Below the pieces are notes generated by a model. It made no database searches and had not been told where the DNA came from. It saw only the letters and a program-made list of their open reading frames with translations. Below are positions 9,181 through 21,600 of a stretch of 64,000 nt of DNA, piece by piece; the stretch's first letter is position 1, and each line of letters begins with the position of its first letter. Origin of the DNA: Rhabditoides inermis (Eukaryota; Nematoda; Chromadorea; Rhabditida; Rhabditidae); NCBI GenBank assembly GCA_963966185.1, contig CAWZYM010000340.1:115001-179000 (forward strand), given 5' to 3'. The position numbers were made by a program, and so were the translations under genes.

Positions 9181-11455
9181 AGGGTGTTGTGCATGGAATG
9201 GGAATAGCATATAAATTTCCAAGGCAGTTTTGGAGACATCGTTTAACACTCCTATTATAATGTGAGCCCTAATTAATTCGAACCGGATCGACACTGCAGG
9301 AAGAAAGCGCGAAATTGCCAAAATATTTGCATAACAAGACAAGGGTGTTGTGCATGGAATGGGAATGGCTTATAAATTTACAAGGCAGTTATGGAGGCAT
9401 CGTTTCACACTCCTATTATGGTGTGAGCCCTAATTAATTCGAACCGGATCGACACTGCAGGAAGAAAGCGCGAAATTGCCAAAATATTGCATAACGAGAC
9501 AAGGGTGTTGTGCATGGAATGAGAATGGTTTATAAATTTACAAGGCAGTTATGGAGGCATCGTTTCACACTCCTATTATGGTGTGAGCCCTAATTAATTC
9601 GAACCGGATCGACACTGCAGGAAGAGAGCGCAAAATTGCCAAAATATTGCATAACGAGACAAGGGTGTTGTGCATGGAATGAGAATGGTTTATAAATTTA
9701 CAAGGCAGTTATGGAGGCATCGTTTAACACTCCTATTATAATGTGAGCCCTAATTAATTCGAACCGGATCGACACTGCAGGAAGAAAGCGCGAAATTGCC
9801 AAAATATTTGCATAACAAGACAAGGGTGTTGTGCATGGAATGGGAATGGCTTATAAATTTACAAGGCAGTTATGGAGGCATCGTTTCACACTCCTATTAT
9901 GGTGTGAGCCCTAATTAATTCGAACCGGATCGACACTGCAGGAAGAAAGCGCGAAATTGCCAAAATATTTGCATAACAAGACAAGGGTGTTGTGCATGGA
10001 ATGGGAATAGCATATAAATTTACAAGGCAGTTTTGGAGGCATTGTTTCACACTCCTTATATAGTGTGAGCCCTAATTGATTCGAACCGGATCGACACTGC
10101 AGAAAGAGAGCGCGGAGTTGCCAAAATATTTGCATAACGAGACAAGGGTGTTGTGCATGGACAGGGAATAGCTTATAAATTTACAAGGCAATTTTGGAGG
10201 CATCGTTTCACACTTCTAATATAGTGTGAGCCCTAAATATTTCGAACCGGATCGACACTGCAGGAAAGGAAGAGAGCGCGTGATTGCCAAAATAGCCAAA
10301 ATATTTGCATAACGAGACCAGGGTGTTGTGCATAGAATGGGACTAGCTTATAAATTTACAAGGCAGTTTTAGAGGCATAGTTTCACAATCCTAAAATGGT
10401 GTGTGCCCTAATTATTTCGAACCGGATCGACACTGCAGGAAGAGAGCGCGAAATTGCCAAAATATTTGCATAACGAGACAAGGGTGTTGTGCATGGAATG
10501 GGAATAGCTTAATAATTTACAAGGCAGTTTTGGAGGCATCGTTTCACACTTCTAATATGATGTGAGCCCTAACTAATTCGAACCGGGTCGACACTGCAGG
10601 AAGAGAGCGCGAAATTGCCAAAATATTTGCATAACAAGACAAGGGTGTTGTGCATGGAATGGGAATAGCTTATAAATTTACAAGGCAGTTTTAGGGGCAT
10701 AATTTCACGCTGCTGTACTAGTGTGAGCCCTAATTATTTCGAACCGGATCGACACTGCAGGAAGAGAGTGCGAAATTGCCAAAATATTTGCATAACGAGA
10801 CAAGGGTGTTGTGCATGGAATGGGAATAGTTTATAAATTTTTAAGGCAGTTTTGGAGGCATCGTTTCACACTCCTATTATGATGTGAGCCCTAACTAGTT
10901 TGAACCGGATCGACACTGCAGGAAGAAAGCGCGAAATTGTCAAAATATTTGCATAACGAGACAAGGGTGTTGTGCATGGAATGGGAATAGCTTATAAATT
11001 CACAAGGCAGTTTTAGAGGCATTGTTTCACACTCCTAATATGGTGTGAGCCCTAATTATTTCGAACCGGATCGACACTGCAGGAAGAGAGTGCGAAATTG
11101 CCAAAATATTAGCATAACGAGACAAGGGTGTTGTGCATGAAATGGGACTAGCTTATAAACTTACAAGGCAGTTTTAGAGGCATTGTTTCACACTCCTATT
11201 ATGGTGTGAGCCCTAATTAATTCGAACCGGATCGACACTGCAGGAAGAAAGCGCGAAATTGCCAAAATATTTGCATAACGAGACAATGGTGTTGTGCATG
11301 GACAGGGAATAGCTTATAAATTTACAAGGCAGTTTTGGAGGCATTGTTTCACACTTCTAATATGATGTGAGCCCAAACTAATTCAAACCGGATCGACACT
11401 GCAGGAAGAGAGCGCGAAATTGCTAAAACATTTGCATAACGAGACAAGGGTGTTG
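9181..11455. repeat. 162-bp satellite, about 14 tandem copies
   Basis: The phrase GGTGTTGTGCATGGAATGGG recurs every ~162 bp (near 9182, 9346, 9508, 9666, 9828, 9990 and so on). Each unit also contains CTAATTAATTCGAACCGGAT, CGACACTGCAGGAAG and GCGAAATTGCCAAAATATT. Units differ by scattered substitutions and small indels, and neighbours near 9340-9980 are the most alike. The last copy is cut inside GGTGTTGTG at ~11457, where the next repeat family starts. Confidence 0.95.
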
Positions 11456-11457
11456 TG

Positions 11458-11580
11458 CCCACACAAATCCATTCAGATTATTCAGGATATTCAAAATATT
11501 CAGATTATTCAAAAAAATTAAAAGATTCAAAAGATTCAGAATATTCAAAATATTCAAAATATTCAGTAGAGTACTCACAC
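11458..11580. repeat. Junction with short ATTCAAAAT / ATTCAG repeats
   Basis: A ~120-bp transition zone of imperfect 9-bp ATTCAAAAT-type repeats (AAATATTCAG, AAAGATTCA). It links the 162-bp satellite to the 31-bp minisatellite, and both flanks carry ACACAAATCCAT. Confidence 0.8.
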
Positions 11581-12485
11581 AAATCCATCACATCCCACTC
11601 GTTTCCCACACAAATCCCGCACATCCCACTCGTTTCCCACACAAATCCCGCACATCCCACTCGTTTCCACACAAATCCCGCACATCCCACTCGTTTCCCA
11701 CACAAATCCCGCACATCCCACTCGTTTCCACACAAATCCCGCACATCCCACTCGTTTCCCACACAAATCCCGCACATCCCACTCGTTTCCCACACAAATC
11801 CCGCACATCCCACTCGTTTCCCACACAAATCCCGCACATCCCACTCGTTTCCCACACAAATCCCGCACATCCCACTCGTTTCCCACACAAATCCCGCACA
11901 TCCCACTCGTTTCCCAAACAAATCCCGCACATCCCACTCGTTGCCCACACAAATCCCGCACATCCCACTCGTTTCCCACACAAATCCCGCACATCCCACG
12001 ATCCCACTCGTTTCCCACACAAATCCATCACATCCCACTCGTTTCCCACACAAATCCCGCACATCCCACTCGTTTCCCACACAAATCCCGCACATCCCAC
12101 TCGTTTCCCACACAAATCCCGCACATCCCACTCGTTTCCCACACAAATCCCGCACATCCCACTCGTTTCCCACACAAATCCCGCACATCCCACTCGTTTC
12201 CCACACAAATCCCGCACATCCCACTCGTTTCCCACACAAATCCCGCACATCCCACTCGTTTCCCACACAAATCCCGCACATCCCACTCGTTTCCCACACA
12301 AAGTTTCCCACACAAATCCCGCACATCCCACTCGTTTCCCACACAAATCCCGCACATCCCACTCGTTTCCCACACAAATCCCGCACACCCCACTTGTTTC
12401 CCACACAAATCCCGCACATCCCACTCGTTTCCCACACAAATCCCGCACACCCCAACTCGTTTCCCACACAAATCCCGCACAATCC
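11574..12485. repeat. 31-bp minisatellite, about 29 copies
   Basis: Each 31-bp unit contains ACAAATCCCGCACATCCCAC followed by TCGTTTCCC. Copies are near identical apart from a few 1-bp losses (TTTCC versus TTTCCC) and two partial units near 12000 and 12300. Because 31 is not a multiple of 3 and the unit lacks stops, long frames are open on both strands. These are repeat by-products, not genes. Confidence 0.95.
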
Positions 12486-15014
12486 AGCAAAACAGTGCGT
12501 ACTTCTATTGAAAAAGTGCGTACTTCTATTAAAGAAGTGCGTACTTCTATTGAAAAACTGCTTACTTCTATAAAAAAAGTGCGTATTTCTATCAAAAAAG
12601 TGCGTACTTCTATTCAAAAAAGTGCGTACTTCTATTAAAAAAGTGCGTACTTCTATTAAAAAAGTGCGGTCTTCTATCAAAAAAGTGCGTACTTCTATTA
12701 AAACATGCGTACTTCTATTAAAAGTGCGTACTTCTATTAAAAAAGTGCGTACTTCTATTTAAAAAAGTGCGTACTTCTATTAAAAAGGGCGTACTTCTAT
12801 TAAAAAAAGTGCGTACTTCTATTTAAAAAAGTGCGTACTTCTATTAAAAAAGTGCGTACTTATTTTAAAAAAGTGCGTACTCCTAATAAAAAAGTGCGTA
12901 CTTCTATCAAAAAGTGCGTGCTTCTATTCAAAAAAGTGAGTACATTTATCAAAAAGTGCGTACTTCTATTTAAAAAAAGTGAGTACATTTATCAAAAAGT
13001 GCGTACTTTTTTTTTTTAAAAAAAAGTTCGTACTTCTATTAAAAAAGTGCGTACTTCTAATAAAAAAGTGCGTACTTCTATTGAAAAAGTGCGTACTTCT
13101 AGTAAAAAAGTGCGTACTTCAAAAAAAGTGCGTACTTCTATTCAAAAAAAGCGTACTTTTATTCAAAAAAATGCGTACTTTTATTTAAAAAAGTGCGTAC
13201 TTCTATTAAAATATGCGTACTTCTATTAAAAGTGCGTACTTCTATTAAAAAAGTGCGTACTTCTATTAAAGAAGTGCGTACTTCTATTGAAAAACTGCTT
13301 ACTTCTATAAAAAAAGTGCGTATTTCTATCAAAAAAGTGCGTACTTCTATTCAAAAAAGTGCGTACTTCTATTAAAAAAGTGCGTACTTCTATTAAAAAA
13401 GTGCGGTCTTCTATCAAAAAAGTGCGTACTTCTATTAAAACATGCGTACTTCTATTAAAAGTGCGTACTTCTATTAAAAAAGTGCGTACTTCTATTTAAA
13501 AAAGTGCGTACTTCTATTAAAAAGGGCGTACTTCTATTAAAAAAAGTGCGTACTTCTATTTAAAAAAGTGCGTACTTCTATTAAAAAAGTGCGTACTTAT
13601 TTTAAAAAAGTGCGTACTCCTAATAAAAAAGTGCGTACTTCTATCAAAAAGTGCGTGCTTCTATTCAAAAAAGTGAGTACATTTATCAAAAAGTGCGTAC
13701 TTCTATTTAAAAAAAGTGAGTACATTTATCAAAAAGTGCGTACTTTTTTTTTTTAAAAAAAAGTTCGTACTTCTATTAAAAAAGTGCGTACTTCTAATAA
13801 AAAAGTGCGTACTTCTATTGAAAAAGTGCGTACTTCTAGTAAAAAAGTGCGTACTTCAAAAAAAGTGCGTACTTCTATTCAAAAAAAGCGTACTTTTATT
13901 CAAAAAAATGCGTACTTTTATTTAAAAAAGTGCGTACTTCTATTAAAATATGCGTACTTCTATTAAAAGTGCGTACTTCTATTAAAAAAGTGCGTACTTC
14001 TATTTAAAAAAGTGCGTACTTCTATTAAAAAAGGCGTACTTCTATTAAAAAAGTGCGTACTTCTATTTAAAAAAAGTGCGTACTTCTATTAAAAAAGTGC
14101 GTACTTATTTTAAAAAAAGTGCGTACTCCCAATAAAAAAGTGCGTACTTCTATCAAAAAGTGCGTACTTCTATTCAAAAAAGTGAGTACATTTATCAAAA
14201 AGTGCGTACTTCTATTTAAAAAAAAGTGAGTACATTTATCAAAAAATGCGTACTTTTTTTTTTTTTTTTTAAAGTGCGTACTTCTATTAAAAAAGTGCGT
14301 ACTTCTAATAAAAAAGTGCGTACTTCTATTGAAAAAGTGCGTACTTCTAGTAAAAAAGTGCGTACTTCTAAAAAAAAGCGTACTTCTATCAAAAAAGTGC
14401 GTACTTCTATAAAAAAAGTGCGTACTTCTATTAAAAATGTACGTACTTCCATTGAAAAAAGTGCGTACTTCTATTTAAAAAAGTGCGTACTTGTTTTAAA
14501 AAAGTGCGTACTCCCAATAAAAAAGTGCGTACTTCTATCAAAAAGTGCGTACTTCTATTCAAAGAGTGAGTACATTTATCAAAAAGTGCGTACTTTTTTT
14601 GAAGAAGTGCGTACTTCTATTGAAAAAGTGCGTACTTCTGATAAAAAGTGCGAACTTGATTAAAGAAGTGCGTACTTCTATTGAAAAAGTGCGTACTTCT
14701 AATAAAAAAGTGCGTACTTCTATTAAAGAAGTGCGTACTTCTAATCAAAACAGTGCGTACTTCTATTGAAAAAGTGCGTACTTCTATTAAAGAAGTGCGC
14801 ACTTCTATTGAAAAACTGCTTACTTCTATAAAAAAGTGCGTATGTATTTCTATCAAAAAAGTGCGTACTTCTATTTAAAAAAGTGCGTACTTCTAATAAA
14901 AAAGTGCGTACTTCTATCAAAAAAGTGCGTACTTCTATTAAAAAAGTGCGTACTTCTTTAAAAAAAAGTGCGTACTTCTATTTAAAAGTACGTACTTTCA
15001 TTGAAAAAAGTACG

Positions 15015-15625
15015 TAACCTATTTTCGGTGCAAACTTGAGTATTGTACAGAATTATGGAATCCTAAAGATGTGGGGTCGGTGAATCTGATTGAGTCGGTA
15101 CAGAGACATTTTACGCGCCGAATATGTCACCGTGCCGGCTTTTTCTCGCTCACTTATCCCCAACGCCTCCAGCTATTAGATCTCCAAACGCTCGAAGAGC
15201 GACGCTTAATAAACGATATTGCGTATATTCATAAGGTTATGACTAATCGCACTAGTCTAGAGTATTCTGGCCTCTTCAACATTGTACCTTCCCGGTCTCG
15301 CGTTTCTCATGGGTGGCGCCTGATTCCTTGCTTTGACACAACTTTAAAGAGCAGCACGTTTTTCAGTAGGGTTTTTGCACTATGGAACACACTCCCCAAC
15401 AACATCATTTTATCTGCGAAACATCAAACAGTGAAATCGTACCTCCTAGATAACCCCCATTTGTTCCCTCCGTCCAAAATTAGATAAGTGCTCATTTGGG
15501 AACCTGTGTTATCTGTTTTATCCTATTTTTGTGTTTATTTATTTTCCAATGCCGTATTCACTCTTATTATGTGTTTGTCCTGTGTTCATATATATAGTAT
15601 ACGCGGTAATAAATATTATTATTAC
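15015..15625 (+). mobile_element. 5'-truncated LINE (Jockey/CR1/RTE-type) inserted in the 21-bp satellite
   Basis: A non-satellite island of about 610 bp between satellite units. It carries the C-terminal end of a LINE reverse-transcriptase ORF, then ~140 bp of untranslated sequence ending in AATAAATATTATTATTAC. That is the kind of short simple-sequence tail seen on CR1/L2/RTE-type elements. Coding sense is plus. No clear target-site duplication can be seen because the target is itself repetitive. Confidence 0.75.
15029..15486 (+). CDS. LINE ORF2 C-terminal fragment
   Basis: The open frame enters from the element's truncated 5' side (LEYCTELWNPKD), reads IESVQRHFTRRI, then LQTLEERRLINDIAYIHKVM, and ends FALWNTLPNNIILS followed by TAA at 15484-15486. 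This succession is the standard C-terminal tail of apurinic-endonuclease LINE polymerases, after the RT thumb. No catalytic FADD box is present. About 150 residues remain with no stops. The first GTG/ATG is not a real start. Confidence 0.75.
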
Positions 15626-18600
15626 TTTTATTAAAAAAGTGCGTACTTCTATTCAAAAAAGTGCGTACTTCTATTAAAAAAGTGTGTACTTCTATTAAAA
15701 CAGTGCGTACTTCGATTAAAAGTGCGTACTTCTATTGAAAAACTGCTTACTTCTATTGAAAAAGTGCGTACTTCTGAAAAAAGTGCGTACTTCTATTCAA
15801 AAAAGTGCGTACTTCTATTAAAAAAGTGCGTACTTCTATTAAAAAAGTGCGTACTTCCATTAAAAAAGTACGTACTTCTAATAAAAAAGTGCGTACTTCT
15901 ATTTAAGAAGTGCGTACTTCTAATAAAAAAGTGCGTACTTCTATTTAAAAAAAATGCGTACTTCTATTAAAACAGTGCGTACTTCTATTAAAACAGTGCG
16001 TACTTCGATGAAAAGTGCGTACTTTTTTTTTAAAAAGTGCGTACTTCTATAAAAAAGTGCGTACTTCTATTAAAAAAGCGTAATTTCATTAAAAAGTGCG
16101 TACTTCTATCAAAAAAGTGCGTACTTCTATTTAAAAAAGTGCGTACTTCTATTTAAAAAAGTGCGTACTTCTATTAAAAAAGTGCGTACTTCTATTAAAA
16201 AAAGCGTACTTCTATTTAAAAAAGTGCGTACTTCTATTAAAAAAGTGCGTACTTCTATTAAAACAGTGCGTACTTCTATTAAAACAGTGCGTACTTCTAA
16301 TAAAAAAGTGCGTACTTCTTTTCAAAAAGTGCGTACTTCTATTGAGAAACTGCGTACTGCTATAAAAAAGTGCGTATTTCTGTAAAAAAGCGTACTTCTA
16401 TTCAAAAAGTGCATACTTCTATTAAAAAAGTGCGTACTTCTATTAAAAGTGCGTACTTCTATTAAAAAAAGTGCGTACTTCTATTTAAAAAAGTGCGTAC
16501 TTCTAATAAAAAAGTGCGTACTTCTAATAAAAAAGTGCGTACTTCTATTAAAAAAGTGCGTACTTCTATTAAAACAGTGCGTATTTCTATTAAAACAGTG
16601 CGTACTTCTATTAAAAGTGCGTACTTCTATTAAAAAAAGTGCGTACTTCCATTGAAAAAAAGTGCGAACTTCTATTTGAAAAAGTGCGTACTTCTGAAAA
16701 AAGTGCGTACTTCTATTCAAAAAAGTGAGTACATTTATCAAAAATGCGTACTTCTATTTAAAAAAAGTACGTACTTCTATAAAAAAGTGCGTACTTCTAT
16801 TAAAGAAGTGCGTACTTCTATTAAAAAAGTGCGTACTTCTATTGAAAAAGTGCGTACTTTTAGTTAAAAAGTGCGTACTTCTATTAAAATATGCGTACTT
16901 CTATTGAAAAAGTGCGTACTTCTGAAAAAAGTGCGTACTTCTATTCAAAAAAGTGCGTACTTCTATTAAAAAAGTGCGTACTTCTATTAAAAAAGTGCGT
17001 ACTTCCATTAAAAAAGTACGTACTTCTAATAAAAAAGTGCGTACTTCTATTTAAGAAGTGCGTACTTCTATTAAAACAGTGCGTACTTCTATTAAAACAG
17101 TGCGTACTTCGATGAAAAGTGCGTACTTTTTTTTAAAAAGTGCGTACTTCTATAAAAAAGTGCGTACTTCTATTAAAAAAGCGTAATTTCATTAAAAAGT
17201 GCGTACTTCTATCAAAAAAGTGCGTACTTCTATTTAAAAAAGTGCGTACTTCTATTTAAAAAAAGTGCGTACTTCTATTAAAAAAGTGCGTACTTCTATT
17301 AAAAAAAGCGTACTTCTATTTAAAAAAGTGCGTACTTCTATTAAAAAAGTGCGTACTTCTATTAAAACAGTGCGTACTTCTATTAAAACAGTGCGTACTT
17401 CTAATAAAAAAGTGCGTACTTCTTTTCAAAAAGTGCGTACTTCTATTGAGAAACTGCGTACTGCTATAAAAAAGTGCGTATTTCTGTAAAAAAGCGTACT
17501 TCTATTCAAAAAGTGCATACTTCTATTAAAAAAGTGCGTACTTCTATTAAAAGTGCGTACTTCTATTAAAAAAAGTGCGTACTTCTATTTAAAAAAGTGC
17601 GTACTTCTAATAAAAAAGTGCGTACTTCTAATAAAAAAGTGCGTACTTCTATTAAAAAAGTGCGTACTTCTATTAAAACAGTGCGTATTTCTATTAAAAC
17701 AGTGCGTACTTCTATTAAAAGTGCGTACTTCTATTAAAAAAGTGCGTACTTCCATTGAAAAAAAGTGCGAACTTCTATTTGAAAAAGTGCGTACTTATAT
17801 TAAAAAAGTGCGTACTTCTATTTAAAAAAGTGAGTACATTTATCAAAAATGCGTACTTCTATTTAAAAAAAAGTACGTACTTCTATAAAAAAGTGCGTAC
17901 TTCTATTAAAGAAGTGCGTACTTCTATTAAAAAAGTGCGTACTTCTATTGAAAAAGTGCGTACTTTTAGTTAAAAAGTGCGTACTTCTATTAAAATATGC
18001 GTACTTCTATTAAAAGTGCGTACTTCTATTAAAAAAGTGCGTACTTCTATTTAAAAAAAGTGCGTACTTCTATTAAAAAGGGCGTACTTCTATTGAAAAA
18101 CTGCGTACTTCTATTAAAACAGTGCGTACTTCTATTAAAAGTGCGTACTTCTATTAAAAAAGTGCGTACTTCTGAAAAAAGTGCGTACTTCTATTCAAAA
18201 AAGTGCGTACTTCTATTAAAAAAGTGCGTACTTCTATTGAAAAAGTGCGTACTTCTGAAAAAAGTGCGTACTTCTATTCAAAAAAGTGCGTACTTCTATT
18301 AAAAAAGTGCGTACTTCTATTAAAAAGGGCGTACTTCTATTGAAAAACTGCGTACTTCTATTAAAAAATTGCGTATTTCTATCAAAAAAGTGCGTACTTC
18401 TACTAAAATATGCGTACTTCTATTAAAAGTGCGTACTTCTATTAAAAAAGTGCGTACTTCTATTTAAAAAAGTGCGTACTTCTATTAAAAAAGGCGTACT
18501 TCTATTAAAAAAGTGCGTACTTCTATTTAAAAAAGTGCGTACTTCTATTAAAAAAGTGCGTACTTATTTTAAAAAAGTGCGTACTTCCAATAAAAAAGTG

Positions 18601-21600
18601 CGTACTTCTATCAAAAAGTGCGTACTTCTATTCAAAAAAGTGAGTACATTTATCAAAAAGTGCGTACTTCTATTTAAAAAAGTGAGTACATTTATCAAAA
18701 AATGCGTACTTTTTTTTTTAAAGTGCGTACTTCTATTAAAAAAGTGCGTACTTCTAATAAAAAAGTGCGTACTTCTATTGAAAACGTGCGTACTTCTAGT
18801 AAAAAAGTGCGTACTTCTAATAAAAAAGTGCGTACTTCTATCAAAAAAGTGCGTACTTCTATTAAAAAAGTGCGTACTTCTATTAAAAATGTGCGTACTT
18901 CCATTGAAAAAAGTGCGTACTTCTATTTAAAAAAGTGCGTACTTGTTTTAAAAAAGTGCGTACTCCCAATAAAAAAGTGCGTACTTCTGATAAAAAGTGC
19001 GAACTTGATTAAAGAAGTGCGTACTTCTATTGAAAAAAGTGCGTACTTCTATTGAAAAAGTGCGTACTTCTAATAAAAAAGTGCGTACTTCTATTAAAGA
19101 AGTGCGTACTTCTATTCAAAACAGTGCGTACTTCTATTGAAAAAGTGCGTACTTCTATTAAAGAAGTGCGCACTTCTATTGAAAAACTGCTTACTTCTAT
19201 AAAAAAGTGCGTATGTATTTCTATCAAAAAAGTGCGTACTTCTATTTAAAAAAGTGCGTACTTCTAATAAAAAAGTGCGTACTTCTATCAAAAAAATGCG
19301 TACTTCTATTAAAAAAGTGCGTACTTCTTTAAAAAAAAAGTGCGTACTTCTATTTAAAAGTACGTACTTTCATTGAAAAAAGTGCGTACTTCTATTAAAA
19401 AAGTGCGTACTTCTATTCAAAAAAGTGCGTACTTCTATTAAAAAAGTGTGTACTTCTATTAAAACAGTGCGTACTTCGATTAAAAGTGCGTACTTCTTTT
19501 TAAGAAGTGCGTACTTCTATTGAAAAACTGCTTACTTCTATTGAAAAAGTGCGTACTTCTGAAAAAAGTGCGTACTTCTATTCAAAAAAGTGCGTACTTC
19601 TATTAAAAAAGTGCGTACTTCTATTAAAAAGGGCGTACTTCTATTGAAAAACTGCGTACTTCTATTAAAAAATTGCGTATTTCTATCAAAAAAGTGCGTA
19701 CTTCTATTCAAAAAAGTGCGTACTTCTATTAAAAAAGTGCGTACTTCTATTTAAAAAAGTGCGTACTTTCATTGAAAAAAGTGCGTACTTCTATTGAAAA
19801 AGTGCGTACTTCTATTAATAAAGTGCGTACTTCTATTGAAAAACTGCTTACTTCGATTGAAAAAGTGCGTACTTCTGAAAAAAGTGCGTATTTCTATTCA
19901 AAAAAGTGCGTACTTCTATTAAAAAAGTGCGTACTTCTATTAAAAAAGTGCGTACTTCCATTAAAAAAGTACGTACTTCTAATAAAAAAGTGCGTACTTC
20001 TATTTAAGAAGTGCGTACTTCTAATAAAAAAGTGCGTACTTCTATTTAAAAAAATGCGTACTTCTATTAAAACAGTGCGTACTTCTATTAAAACAGTGCG
20101 TACTTCGATTAAAAGTGCGTACTTCTATTCAAAAAAGTGCGTAGTTCGATTAAAAGTGCGTACTTTTATTAAAAAGTGCGTACTTCTATAAAAAAGTGCG
20201 TACTTCTATCAAAAAGTGCGTACTTCTATTCAAAAAAGTGAGTACATTTATCAAAAAGTGCGTACTTCTTCCATTAAAAAAGTACGTACTTCTAATAAAA
20301 AAGTGCGTACTTCTATTTAAGAAGTGCGTACTTCTAATAAAAAAGTGCGTACTTCTATTTAAAAAATGCGTACTTCTATTAAAACAGTGCGTACTTCTAT
20401 TAAAACAGTGCGTACTTCGATTAAAAGTGCGTACTTTTATTAAAAAGTGCGTACTTCTATAAAAAAGTGCGTACTTCTATCAAAAAGTGCGTACTTCTAT
20501 TCAAAAAAGTGAGTACATTTATCAAAAAGTGCGTACTTCTATTTAAAAAAAGTGAGTACATTTATCAAAAAATGCGTACTTTTTTTTTTAAAAGTGCGTA
20601 CTTCTATTAAAAAAGTGCGTACTTCTAATAAAAAAGTGCGTACTTCTATTGAAAAAGTGCGTACTTCTAGTAAAAAAGTGCGTACTTCTAATAAAAAAGT
20701 GCGTACTTCTATCAAAAAAGTGCGTACTTCTATTTAAAAAAGTGCGTACTTGTTTTAAAAAAGTGCGTACTCCCAATAAAAAAGTGCGTACTTCTATCAA
20801 AAAGTGCGTACTTCTATTCAAAGAGTGAGTACATATATCAAAAAGTGCGTACTTTTTTTTGAAGAAGTGCGTACTTCTATTGAAAAAGTGCGTACTTCTG
20901 ATAAAAAGTGCGAACTTGATTAAAGAAGTGCGTACTTCTATTGAAAAAGTGCGTACTTCTATTGAAAAAGTGCGTACTTCTAATAAAAAAAGTGCGTACT
21001 TCTATTAAAGAAGTGCGTACTTCTATTCAAAACAGTGCGTACTTCTATTGAAAAAGTGCGTACTTCTATTAAAGAAGTGCGCACTTCTATTGAAAAACTG
21101 CTTACTTCTATAAAAAAGTGCGTATGTATTTCTATCAAAAAAGTGCGTACTTCTATTTAAAAAAGTGCGTACTTCTAATAAAAAAGTGCGTACTTCTATC
21201 AAAAAAGTGCGTACTTCTATTAAAAAAGTGCGTACTTCTTTAAAAAAAAGTGCGTACTTCTATTTAAAAGTACGTACTTTCATTGAAAAAAGTGCGTACT
21301 TCTATTAAAAAAGTGCGTACTTCTATTCAAAAAAGTGCGTACTTCTATTAAAAAAGTGTGTACTTCTATTAAAACAGTGCGTACTTCGATTAAAAGTGCG
21401 TACTTCTTTTTAAGAAGTGCGTACTTCTATTGAAAAACTGCTTACTTCTATTGAAAAAGTGCGTACTTCTGAAAAAAGTGCGTACTTCTATTCAAAAAAG
21501 TGCGTACTTCTATTAAAAAAGTGCGTACTTCTATTAAAAAGGGCGTACTTCTATTGAAAAACTGCGTACTTCTATTAAAAAATTGCGTATTTCTATCAAA

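Noticed and set aside
11455..12680. HTNPAHPTRFP and VGCAGFVWETSG frames as coding sequence
   Set aside because: They are by-products of the stop-free 31-bp minisatellite; the same sequence is open on both strands.
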